A DNA stretch of 6,832 bases from Nitrospinota bacterium (GCA_011523725.1 WTGD01000279.1:1-6832); one strand, 5' to 3'; counted from the first letter of the stretch, positions 1 through 6,448 are shown. A program made the numbers and translations. The notes: generated by a model not told the origin, from the letters alone.

Positions 1-26
1 GTTTTGACCCCTTACAAAGCGGCTCC

Positions 27-1034
27 TTACTTCGCCATCATGGCCGATTCGGGCAGTTTGATTCCCTTCTCCTTGTAATAGCGAATCGCGCCCGGGTGCA
101 CGGGAATGTTCGCCTTCGTCATCTTGCTGATGTCGAGCGCCTCCCACGACCTGTGGGCGAGCACCAGATCCTTCTTGTTCGCGAATGTCGCCTTCACCAC
201 CTCGTAGACGAGGTCGTTCGGCACGTGCGCGCCCGAGCCGAGCCAGTTCGTTTGTCCGATGGTCTTGACGGGCTTCGGGTTTCCCTTGTACATGCCGCCG
301 ACGATCGCGGTCTTCACGTAGAACGGGTATTTCGCCAGCATCATTTCCGCCCACTTCCCGTGCCCCAGCCCGAACACGCGGAACGGAAGCTGGGAGGTGA
401 TGGAGGCGACGGCGGGGTGAGGCGGCGCGCCGATCGTGGCGGCGACGTCCAGAATGCCGTCCTGCATCATCCGGTTCGCCTGGCCGTGGCCCACGTTGGT
501 CACCTGGCTGGGCTTGAGGCCGACCACTTTCATGAGATTGCGCCCGAAGCGGTCCACGCCGCTGCCCGGACGGCTGATGTTGAGGCGTCTTCCCTGGATG
601 TCCTCTGCCTTCATGATGGGGCTTTTCGCAGGCGTCCAGAACTGCACGCCGGAGCTGTCCACCGGCGACATGATGCGGAGGTTCTTGTAGCGCTTGCCCT
701 TGGCGAAGCCTCTGCCGTGATAGGCGGCGTCGGAGATGCTCGAACTCGTGCCGAAGCCGAAGTCCTGCCTGCCCTGGCTGATGAGCCTGGCGTTCACCGT
801 GGCGCCGGCGGTGGATTCCACCGAGGAGTTGAGCTTCAGGACCTTGTTCAGCACGCTGGACCAGCCGAGCGCCTGGAACTGGATCGTTCCCTGAAGCGGC
901 CCGCCGCCGATGGTGATGCGTTTGGGCCAGTCTTTTCTGGCCGCATCGGCGGGAGCGGTCAGCAGGGCTCCCAAGGCGAAGGCGGCGATGATCGCAAAAA
1001 CCATGGGTTTCATCTGCTTTGCGGGGAAATTCAT
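27..1034 (-). CDS. TAXI-family TRAP transporter periplasmic solute-binding protein
   Basis: Extracytoplasmic binding protein of 335 aa, the usual size for the TAXI family. It captures a solute in the periplasm and hands it to the TRAP permease encoded just upstream. Residues 1-31 look like a Sec signal peptide: K7/K9, a hydrophobic core at about 11-28, and an A-D-A cleavage site at 29-31. The mature protein opens with the family-typical strand ITIGGGPLQGT (40-50), followed by STAGATVNARLISQGRQDFG (74-93) and the ligand-region motif SRPGSGVDRFG (154-164). A start six codons further upstream (1052) is possible, but the ATG at 1034 has GAGGAG seven nt before it and lies directly before the signal peptide, so I prefer it. 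The gene follows the permease stop by 57 bp, so the two are probably co-transcribed. The ligand is unknown; characterised TAXI proteins bind small organic acids or amino acids such as glutamate. Family call is confident, substrate is not. Confidence 0.93.
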   Translation of the reverse strand: MNFPAKQMKPMVFAIIAAFALGALLTAPADAARKDWPKRITIGGGPLQGTIQFQALGWSSVLNKVLKLNSSVESTAGATVNARLISQGRQDFGFGTSSSISDAAYHGRGFAKGKRYKNLRIMSPVDSSGVQFWTPAKSPIMKAEDIQGRRLNISRPGSGVDRFGRNLMKVVGLKPSQVTNVGHGQANRMMQDGILDVAATIGAPPHPAVASITSQLPFRVFGLGHGKWAEMMLAKYPFYVKTAIVGGMYKGNPKPVKTIGQTNWLGSGAHVPNDLVYEVVKATFANKKDLVLAHRSWEALDISKMTKANIPVHPGAIRYYKEKGIKLPESAMMAK

Positions 1035-1041
1035 GTTCTTT

Positions 1042-1047
1042 CTCCTC
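1042..1047 (-). promoter_or_regulatory. Shine-Dalgarno site that sets the TAXI protein start
   Basis: The minus strand reads GAGGAG followed by a 7-nt spacer and the ATG at 1034. The site lies inside the first codons of the longer reading frame that begins at 1052, which argues that the longer start is not the real one. Confidence 0.75.
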
Positions 1048-1091
1048 TGCATGAGATGTGAATGTTGCCGTGTTCACGCGAAAGTCCTGGT

Positions 1092-3014
1092 TTATGAACT
1101 CTCCTCTAACGCATCCTCTTTTTGTTTTCCGTCACGAACTCTCTGGAACCAGGCGAGGAGGTCGCCCCCCACGCCCAGGGCCAACACGGCGAGACCGATT
1201 ACATCCGTCAGGCCGTCGGTCAGGATCAGCAGCAGGGCCGCCACCCCCAGCACGCCCCTGCGCCACAGGGAAATTCCCTGGTCGATGACGCACCTCGCCA
1301 GTGCATACATGCCGAACAGGGCCGTGGCCACCGCCATCGCGATCCCTCCCCAGGAGCCCTGCATCAACAGGGAATCCCCGTAGACGAACAGGAACGGGAC
1401 GATGTAGGCGGCGATTCCGAGCCGCACCGCCATGAAGCCGACCTGCATGGGGTGGGCACCCGCGAGCGCGCCCGCGGCGAAGGCGGAAGCCGCGACGGGC
1501 GGCGTCATGGTGGCGAGCACGGCGTAGTAGAAAATGAACATGTGGGCGCTCAGAAGCGGAAACCCCAGTTTCACGAGCGCAGGGCCGGCCGCCGCCGCGG
1601 CGACGAGGTAGGCGGCGACCGTAGGCACGCCCATCCCCAGGACGATGGAGACCAGCATGACGGCGAGGAGCCCCAGCATTTTGCTGTCGCCCACGTAGGA
1701 GAGCAGCAGATCCGTTACCTTGAGCCCCAGCCCCGTGAGCGACAAGACGCCCACGACCACCCCCGCCAGGGCGCTGGGCGTCGCGACGTGAATGGCGCCT
1801 TCCATCGTCCGGTAGAGCGCCTCGGCCACCCTTTTGGCCCCCATGCGCGTCTCCTGCCGGAGCCAGCTGGCGACTACCGCCGCGCCGATGGCGTAAAAGG
1901 CCGATTTCATTGGCGAGACCCGCACGTAGACCAGGAAGTAGATGAGGACGAATATGGGCAGGAGCAGGTGGCCGTTTAGGCGCATGACGTCCCACAGGCG
2001 GGGGAGTTCGCTCCTCGGCAGGCCGCTTAATCCTAAGTTTTTCGCTTCGACGCCGATCATGAAATAGACCGCCACGTAGAACAGAATGGCCGGTATGAGG
2101 CCCGCTGCGGCGATCTTGAGATAGGGGATGCCGGTCACCTCGGCCATCACGAACGCCGTGACCCCCATGACGGGAGGCATGAGCTGCCCGCCGGTGGAGG
2201 CGACGGTTTCGACGGCGCCCGCGAAGGCGGGGCGATAGCCGATGCTCTTCATCAGGGGGATGGTGAAAGTGCCGGTCGTCACTACGTTCGTCACCGAACT
2301 GCCGGACATGGTGCCGAAAAGACTGCTGGCGAAGACCGCCACCTTGGCCGGCCCGCCTCTCGCGCCGCCCGCGATGGCCAGGGACGTATCGATGAACAGC
2401 CGCCCCGCGCCCGAGCTTTGAAGGGCGGAGCCAAAGAGGATGAAGAGGATGATGAAGGTGGACGAGGCCGCCAGCGGAGGCCCGAAGATTCCCTCCAGGC
2501 TGAAGAGATACGTGATCACGCGCGGAAACGGGTAGCCCCTGTGCCCCCACAGGCCGGGCAGGTAGTCGCCCCATAGTGCATAGGCCAGGCAGACGAGAGC
2601 GAGGATCGGGAGCACGTATCCCTGCAGGCGGCGTCCCATCTCCAGGATGACGAGGAACGTGATGGTGGCGAAAATGACGTCGTAGATGTTGGGGTCGACG
2701 CCGACCCGGTAGAGCATTTCGTCGAAATCGACGATGAGGAAGATGGTCGTCGTGACGAGGAGAAAAGCGAGGGCGTAATCGAGGAGGTTGGGGCCTTCGT
2801 TTTTCTTGTCGGCTCTCCAGGGAATGAGCGCGAAAACGAGGATTCCCGAAGACGTCAGGTGAAATGACCGCAGAATCCAGGGCTGAATCGGCTGGACCAT
2901 GAGGACGTAGAGGTGAAACGCGGTGCTGAAGGCTCCAAAGGCGAATATGATCTTCGCCAGAAGATCGGAGAGGTTCCTGTGCTGCGACCCTACACCCTCG
3001 GCTCTATCCTGCAT
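1092..3014 (-). CDS. Fused TRAP-TAXI transporter permease (4TM + 12TM, DctQM type)
   Basis: Inner-membrane protein of 640 aa in which the small (DctQ-like) and large (DctM-like) TRAP subunits are joined, the arrangement typical of TAXI systems. It should import the solute delivered by the TAXI binding protein, using an ion gradient. Hydrophobic segments run throughout, for example about 22-41, 53-65, 79-96, 112-126, 133-150, 184-198, 303-321, 349-365, 445-460 and 533-546. Conserved large-subunit stretches include GGPAKVAVFASSLFG (220-234) followed by TMSGSSVTNVVTTG (235-248), ETVASTGGQLMPPVMG (269-284), GMGVPTVAAYL (460-470) and ATMTPPVAASAFAAGALAG (501-519). The C-terminus (about 551-625) adds further hydrophobic segments and ends in a charged tail. 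The ATG at 3014 has AAAGG 8 nt upstream. It is first in its operon, behind a promoter near 3291-3319 and a long leader, and the binding-protein gene follows. No disruption seen. Confidence 0.94.
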   Translation of the reverse strand: MQDRAEGVGSQHRNLSDLLAKIIFAFGAFSTAFHLYVLMVQPIQPWILRSFHLTSSGILVFALIPWRADKKNEGPNLLDYALAFLLVTTTIFLIVDFDEMLYRVGVDPNIYDVIFATITFLVILEMGRRLQGYVLPILALVCLAYALWGDYLPGLWGHRGYPFPRVITYLFSLEGIFGPPLAASSTFIILFILFGSALQSSGAGRLFIDTSLAIAGGARGGPAKVAVFASSLFGTMSGSSVTNVVTTGTFTIPLMKSIGYRPAFAGAVETVASTGGQLMPPVMGVTAFVMAEVTGIPYLKIAAAGLIPAILFYVAVYFMIGVEAKNLGLSGLPRSELPRLWDVMRLNGHLLLPIFVLIYFLVYVRVSPMKSAFYAIGAAVVASWLRQETRMGAKRVAEALYRTMEGAIHVATPSALAGVVVGVLSLTGLGLKVTDLLLSYVGDSKMLGLLAVMLVSIVLGMGVPTVAAYLVAAAAAGPALVKLGFPLLSAHMFIFYYAVLATMTPPVAASAFAAGALAGAHPMQVGFMAVRLGIAAYIVPFLFVYGDSLLMQGSWGGIAMAVATALFGMYALARCVIDQGISLWRRGVLGVAALLLILTDGLTDVIGLAVLALGVGGDLLAWFQRVRDGKQKEDALEESS

Positions 3015-3284
3015 CGGCTCCGCCTTTGTGTATTCTGTTTTTCATCCGGAATGGGAATCCCCGAAATTCCTTTCCCGGCGCTATGGAGTTTTCAAGGTTC
3101 TCTTCTTTTGTGGTCCCTCATAAAAGTTTCTCACGGGCGGTTCGCCATGGACGCGGTTCGGGAGACGTCATTCCGGCTCCCTGGCTTTTTTCCACGAAAC
3201 GCAGAGACTCCGCGAAACCCTCGTCATCGGGAATCCGGCCTTCCTGAATCCTCGGAAGGACGCCTCGCTCTGAATAAAAAGTAT
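3015..3284 (-). other. Long 5' leader of the TRAP operon (inferred)
   Basis: If transcription starts about 7 nt after the -10 element at 3291-3296, the permease mRNA carries a leader of roughly 270 nt. I see no convincing gene in it on either strand, no riboswitch I recognise, and no canonical terminator (stem plus T-run). It is more AT-rich and less organised than the flanking genes. It contains short stretches such as CGTCATTCC (3166-3174) and CGTCATCGGGAATCCGG (3222-3238) that look like eroded copies of a common intergenic repeat type. Confidence 0.4.
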
Positions 3285-3289
3285 GTAAC

Positions 3290-3299
3290 TGGTATACAA
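3290..3299. promoter_or_regulatory. Candidate GntR/FCD-type operator (TGGTATACAA)
   Basis: TGGTATACAA is a near-perfect palindrome centred on GTATAC. It fits the T-N-G-T-N-N-A-C-N-A pattern known for FCD-domain GntR regulators such as UxuR and ExuR, which often control organic-acid uptake genes. It overlaps the -10 element of the predicted promoter, a typical repressor position. A second GTAT-containing stretch (GTATGTAAC, 3281-3289) lies exactly 11 bp away on the same strand. No regulator gene is in the window, so the family assignment is inference. Confidence 0.45.
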
Positions 3300-3319
3300 A
3301 CAAACATTTTGCGGGTCAA
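3291..3319 (-). promoter_or_regulatory. Predicted sigma70-like promoter of the TRAP operon
   Basis: On the minus strand, TTGACC (3319-3314) and TATACC (3296-3291) are separated by exactly 17 bp, close to the TTGACA-N17-TATAAT consensus. The spacer includes AT-rich sequence (AAAATGTTTGTTTG). It points toward the permease gene, whose start is about 275 bp downstream, and it is the best promoter match I found in the non-coding part of the window. Confidence 0.6.
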
Positions 3320-3345
3320 TCGCGACTGATGAAGGAGCGATTGAC
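3315..3345. promoter_or_regulatory. 9-bp inverted repeat overlapping the -35 element
   Basis: GTCAATCGC (3315-3323) and its exact reverse complement GCGATTGAC (3337-3345) are separated by 13 bp, giving arm centres 22 bp apart, about two helical turns. The inner arm covers most of the predicted -35 hexamer. This geometry suits a dimeric transcription factor, but a chance inverted repeat or part of the adjacent repeat element cannot be excluded. Confidence 0.45.
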
Positions 3346-3349
3346 GCGA

Positions 3350-3590
3350 CCGACGAGAGAGAAGAATCACTCCCCCCTTGAGGGGGAGTCGCAGAAGCCG
3401 AGCGGTTTGTGCGAAGGCTGATGCGGTGGGGGGAATGATTCAAAAAGGAAAACCTCTCACAATATAAAAAGCTCCCCCCACCGACTCGCTTGCGGGCTTA
3501 CGCCCTTCCCTCGTCGACTCCCCCTCAAGGGGGGAGTGAAATGCAAAGGCGTGCAAGCAAGCCAAAGTCGCTTCTTGGGCCTTTTTCAAC
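3350..3590. repeat. Nested palindromic intergenic repeat, copy A
   Basis: Non-coding element of about 240 bp. Its outer arms, 3367-3391 and 3515-3539, are exact reverse complements over 25 bp, and each arm is itself a hairpin (ACTCCCCC paired with GGGGGAGT around a 5-nt loop). An inner pair, CGGTGGGGGG (3424-3433) and CCCCCCACCG (3474-3483), is also perfectly inverted. The 40 bp between the inner arms is AT-rich. To the right the element continues to GGCCTTTTTCAAC (3578-3590), shared with the copy at 6517-6832. It ends about 40 bp after the tctA stop codon. It resembles short palindromic repeats or non-autonomous (MITE-like) elements scattered between genes in bacterial genomes. No transposase is present and no target-site duplication is evident. 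The hairpins lack a T-run, so I do not call them intrinsic terminators. Confidence 0.85.
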
Positions 3591-3629
3591 ACCCCCCGTT
3601 TCCCTGAATTCGAAGGCGGACAGCCCGGC

Positions 3630-5156
3630 TCATTCCTCCCCCATCGCGAACTCCTCTTCGGGACCCTCCCTTTTCCGGTGGAGGAGGGCGGAAATCAACG
3701 GATACGCGAGGACGAGCGCGGTCAATATGATCAGCGCGATGCTGATCGGCCGGGTCCAGAGGATCGACCAGTCGTCCTGCGACAAGCGGAGCGCGACCCT
3801 CAGGTTGAACTCGACCTTGGGCCCCAGGATGAGGCCGAGAATGAGTGGCGCGATGGGGAACTTGAGCCGTTCCAGCGCATAGCCGAACAGGCCGAACGCC
3901 AGCATCAGGTAGACGTTGAAGATGCTGTTCTCGAACGAATAGATGCCGACTACCGTCAGCGCGATGATGACCGGCATCAGCTGCACCTGCGCCAGCCGCA
4001 GGATGTTGGCGAACAGCTTCGTCGCGATGATGCCGCCGAACACGAACAGAGACGCCGAGGTGAACAGCATCGCCCACATGTAGCCGTACACCACGTCGGG
4101 CGCTTCCTTGAACAGGCGCGGACCGGGCTCTAGGCCGTGGATGAGCAGGCCCGCCAGAATCAGGGCGGCCAGGCCGCTGCCGGGGACCCCCAGCGTGAGG
4201 GCGGGGATCATGGCGGCGGCGTTGTCCGCGTTGTTGGCGCATTCGGCCACGGCGACGCCCACGGGGTTCCCCTTCCCGAAACTCTCGGGGTCTTTCGATG
4301 AGCGTTTCGTCTCGTTGTATGCGACGAAGGCGCCGACGACGCCCCCGACGCCCGGGAGAATCCCGATGATGATCCCGATGACGTTCGCGCGGACCCACGC
4401 GGGGAAAATCTGCATCCACGGCCAGTTCGCCATGTCCGATTTGCCTTCGAATTCGAGGTCTTTCGATTTCACGCCGGTCATGATGGCGCGCTCGGCCATC
4501 TGGAACGCCGGCGGCAGCGCGTACACCCCGACCATGATGACGATGAGCTGCAGCCCGCCCGAGAGCTCCAGCGTGTCGAACGTGAAGCGCTCATACCCTG
4601 TCACGTGGTCCAGGCCCACCATGCCCAGGAGCAGCCCGATGCAAGAGGCCATCAGGCCCTTGATGGGGTCCGAACCCAGCAGCACGGCGATGCTGGAGAG
4701 GCCGAACAGGCTGATCCAGAAGATCTCGGGTGGGCCGAAGGCCAGGGCGAATTCCGCGAGGGGCGGAGAGAGCGTCATGAGCGATACGGCGCTCACCATG
4801 CCTCCCACCGCCGAGGAGACGCAGGCTATCTTCAAGGCGCGCTCCGCGAGGCCCTGCTGGGCCATCGGGTAGCCGTCGAACGTGGTGGCGATGGCGCCCG
4901 GCGTGCCCGGGATGCGAAGCAGAACGGCGGGGATGGCGCCGCCGTAGGAGCCGCCGTTGTGGATGCCGGCCATCATCCCCAGCGCCATGAGCGGTGACAT
5001 GCCGAAGGTGAGGGGGATGAGGAGGGCGATGCCCATCGTCGCCGTCAGGCCCGGTATGGCGCCGAAGATGATGCCGCCGATCACCCCCACGAGCATGGCG
5101 AGGATGTTCTGCCACTCGAGGATGACCCAGAGGGAGTTGTAAAATGGCTCAATCAA
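3630..5156 (-). CDS. tctA: Tripartite tricarboxylate transporter large membrane subunit TctA
   Basis: Multi-spanning inner-membrane protein of 508 aa, full length for the family, and the main transport subunit of a TTT carboxylate importer. The first half carries GAIPGLTATMGIALLIPLTF (32-51) and GGSYGGAIPAVLLRIPGTPG (68-87), then TTFDGYPMAQQG (91-102). The second half repeats the P-G loop pattern at GILPGVGGVVGAFVAYNETK (265-284) and continues with NPVGVAVAECANNADNAAAM (297-316) and LGVPGSGLAALILAGLL (322-338). The C-terminus is a short charged cytoplasmic-type tail. The start is a TTG; the next in-frame ATG (residue 21) would cut into the first membrane segment. AGGA lies 8 nt before the TTG and overlaps the tctB stop codon, which suggests translational coupling. 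The order hydrolase-tctB-tctA has no TctC binding protein in view. The substrate is unknown; citrate is only the family's founding example. Confidence 0.95.
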   Translation of the reverse strand: MIEPFYNSLWVILEWQNILAMLVGVIGGIIFGAIPGLTATMGIALLIPLTFGMSPLMALGMMAGIHNGGSYGGAIPAVLLRIPGTPGAIATTFDGYPMAQQGLAERALKIACVSSAVGGMVSAVSLMTLSPPLAEFALAFGPPEIFWISLFGLSSIAVLLGSDPIKGLMASCIGLLLGMVGLDHVTGYERFTFDTLELSGGLQLIVIMVGVYALPPAFQMAERAIMTGVKSKDLEFEGKSDMANWPWMQIFPAWVRANVIGIIIGILPGVGGVVGAFVAYNETKRSSKDPESFGKGNPVGVAVAECANNADNAAAMIPALTLGVPGSGLAALILAGLLIHGLEPGPRLFKEAPDVVYGYMWAMLFTSASLFVFGGIIATKLFANILRLAQVQLMPVIIALTVVGIYSFENSIFNVYLMLAFGLFGYALERLKFPIAPLILGLILGPKVEFNLRVALRLSQDDWSILWTRPISIALIILTALVLAYPLISALLHRKREGPEEEFAMGEE

Positions 5157-5164
5157 GGTCTCGT

Positions 5165-5168
5165 TCCT
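5165..5168 (-). promoter_or_regulatory. Ribosome binding site of tctA overlapping the tctB stop
   Basis: The minus strand reads TAGGAACGAGACC then TTG: the tctB stop TAG supplies the first bases of an AGGA site 8 nt before the tctA TTG. It supports the unusual start codon and coupling of the two subunits. Confidence 0.65.
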
Positions 5169-5607
5169 AGTGGCGCAGGAAGAATTCCTGCGTGAGCGGG
5201 CGGTCGAAGAGCTGGTCGAACACCACGAAGATGAACAGGAGATAGCAGACCGTGGTGCCCGCCATGACGAACCTGTTCCTATAGCCCAGCGCCCAGGCCG
5301 CGGCGGGAATGAAAATCAGCGAGGCGCTGTAGTAGCCGAGATACTGAACGCCCGCGATGTAGCCCAGCGCCATCAGGGTGCTCAGGACGAACCGCCCCCG
5401 GTGGATGAAGAACGGCTCGAAGGTCCTGCTCCGCCCGGTTTTCAGCCAGGACTTCACGAACATGAGGACGGAGAGAACGACCATCAAGCCGATGACCATC
5501 CGGGGGTAGAAGGCCGCTTCTTCGGGAAAGCTCCCGGCGTGGTAGTAGAGGAACGTCGTCGCAAAGAAGAAGATGACGGAGGCGACCCTGTCATGGTTTT
5601 GGAACAC
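5167..5607 (-). CDS. tctB: Tripartite tricarboxylate transporter small membrane subunit TctB
   Basis: Small inner-membrane protein of 146 aa, typical length for TctB, the partner of TctA. Four hydrophobic segments are visible: about 9-22, 36-54, 73-90 (followed by GYYSAS) with 94-108, and 112-131. The AAFYPRMVIGLMVVLSVLMF stretch (31-50) has the aromatic-Pro motif at the start of the second segment that is common in TctB. Sequence conservation in TctB is low, so the call rests on size, topology, this motif and position directly before tctA. The start is a GTG, with a G-rich GGGGGAAG about 8 nt upstream, a modest ribosome binding site. The gene follows the hydrolase stop by 47 bp and precedes tctA by 10 bp, so it sits in the middle of a three-gene operon. 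Confidence 0.9.
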   Translation of the reverse strand: MFQNHDRVASVIFFFATTFLYYHAGSFPEEAAFYPRMVIGLMVVLSVLMFVKSWLKTGRSRTFEPFFIHRGRFVLSTLMALGYIAGVQYLGYYSASLIFIPAAAWALGYRNRFVMAGTTVCYLLFIFVVFDQLFDRPLTQEFFLRH

Positions 5608-5654
5608 GTGCGCTTCCCCCGCGGGCTAAGCCAGGGACAACATGCCCCGTTTCT

Positions 5655-6437
5655 TCAGGACGCGGCGTCGACCTCGGCCAGGAACCCGAGCGTGTGCCGG
5701 CAGAATGCCTCGGGCCTTTCAATCGGGATCAGGTGTCCGCAGTCGGGAATCCTGATGAGCCTTGAGGCCGGTATCCCCTCGTTCATGATCTCCGCATGGC
5801 GCATCACGTTGGTGACGTCCGCCTCGCCGTTCAGGATGAGCGTCGCGGCCTGGATGCCGGGAAGCTCCGCCTTGATGTCGAACGTCCCGAGCGCGGTGAC
5901 CGTGAGCTCGCGGAATTTCTGCGGCGACTGGAGCGCGATCTCATACGCCTCCGCGATGTCCGCCTCATCTGAGCCGGGCCGGAACCAGTGGCGAACGAGG
6001 CGATCCGCGACGGCGGGCCATCCGTCCAGCGCGAGTTCGGCCAGCGTCTCGGGGACATTGCGGCCCGTCCGGTCGGGCATCGTCCCCACGAGCACGAGCC
6101 CGTCCACCCGGTCGGGATAATCAAGGGCGAAGCACTGGGCGATCATCCCGCCCATGGAGAGCCCGCATACGTGGGCCCGCTCGATTCCGAGGGCGTCCAT
6201 CAGGCGCGCCAGCTCCCCGGCGAATCCGCGTGGCGAGAAATCGCCGCTTTCTTTTTTCTCCGAATCACCGAACCCCTGGCGATCGTGCGCGATGACGCGG
6301 TAGCGATCGCTGAACCCGGGCGCGATTTTGCGCCACACGCGGCAAGAACCCGCGTTCCCGTGAAGGAAAAATACGGGTTTCCCCTCGCCCTCGTCGACGT
6401 AGTGGAGGTCGACTCCCGAGACGTTGATGTGCGGCAT
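5655..6437 (-). CDS. Alpha/beta hydrolase (enol-lactonase / MhpC-like fold)
   Basis: Soluble hydrolase of 260 aa with no signal peptide. Visible features in order: the oxyanion loop FLHGN (24-28), HDRQGFGDS (51-59), the nucleophile elbow GLSMGG with Ser94, the acid-strand motif LILNGEADV with Asp207, and CGHLIPIERPEAF with His235. Ser94, Asp207 and His235 form an intact catalytic triad. The cap region (about 120-190) is of moderate size. The overall pattern matches 3-oxoadipate enol-lactonase and related C-C or ester hydrolases, but motifs do not fix the substrate. The ATG at 6437 is preferred over one at 6485: it has AGGTGG 5 nt upstream and begins at the first beta strand, whereas the longer form adds 16 residues without a visible ribosome site. 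First gene of an operon with tctB and tctA, so it may act on an imported compound or release its acid. Confidence 0.9.
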   Translation of the reverse strand: MPHINVSGVDLHYVDEGEGKPVFFLHGNAGSCRVWRKIAPGFSDRYRVIAHDRQGFGDSEKKESGDFSPRGFAGELARLMDALGIERAHVCGLSMGGMIAQCFALDYPDRVDGLVLVGTMPDRTGRNVPETLAELALDGWPAVADRLVRHWFRPGSDEADIAEAYEIALQSPQKFRELTVTALGTFDIKAELPGIQAATLILNGEADVTNVMRHAEIMNEGIPASRLIRIPDCGHLIPIERPEAFCRHTLGFLAEVDAAS

Positions 6438-6442
6438 TCGTT

Positions 6443-6448
6443 CCACCT
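6443..6448 (-). promoter_or_regulatory. Shine-Dalgarno site that sets the hydrolase start
   Basis: AGGTGG lies 5 nt before the ATG at 6437 on the minus strand. No comparable site precedes the ATG at 6485. I found no convincing -35/-10 pair between 6438 and 6517, so the promoter of this operon may lie in or beyond the adjacent repeat. Confidence 0.6.

Noticed and set aside
96..1061. Long open frame of 321 codons on the plus strand opposite the TAXI binding protein
   Set aside because: It is antisense to a gene with clear family motifs and a signal peptide. Its translation is rich in Arg, His and Gly with no recognisable domain, as expected from a high-GC antisense frame.
1122..1979. Open frame of 285 codons on the plus strand opposite the TRAP permease
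   Set aside because: The translation is low-complexity (His, Arg, Gln, Gly) and lies opposite a clearly conserved membrane protein.
1132..2574. Open frame of 480 codons on the minus strand within the TRAP permease
   Set aside because: It is a shifted frame of the permease gene, with an Arg/Gly/His-rich translation and no membrane segments or motifs.
3118..3303. Small minus-strand frame (61 codons, TTG start) upstream of the TRAP permease
   Set aside because: Its start lies inside the predicted promoter spacer, upstream of the -10 element, so it would not be on that transcript. It has no ribosome site and no recognisable features.
3341..3369. Plus-strand promoter TTGACG-N17-GAATCA
   Set aside because: The -10 match is poor, and no gene on the plus strand would be served by it. 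The TTGAC belongs to the inverted repeat at 3315-3345.
3515..3539. Intrinsic terminator for tctA
   Set aside because: The hairpin is strong and well placed, but no T-run follows the stem on the minus strand, so a standard rho-independent terminator is not supported.
3367..3539. CRISPR-like array or insertion sequence
   Set aside because: The repeats are inverted rather than regularly spaced direct repeats, and there is no transposase or cas gene in the window.
5170..6120. Open frame of 316 codons on the plus strand across tctB and the hydrolase
   Set aside because: It crosses two well-supported genes in antisense and has no conserved domain.
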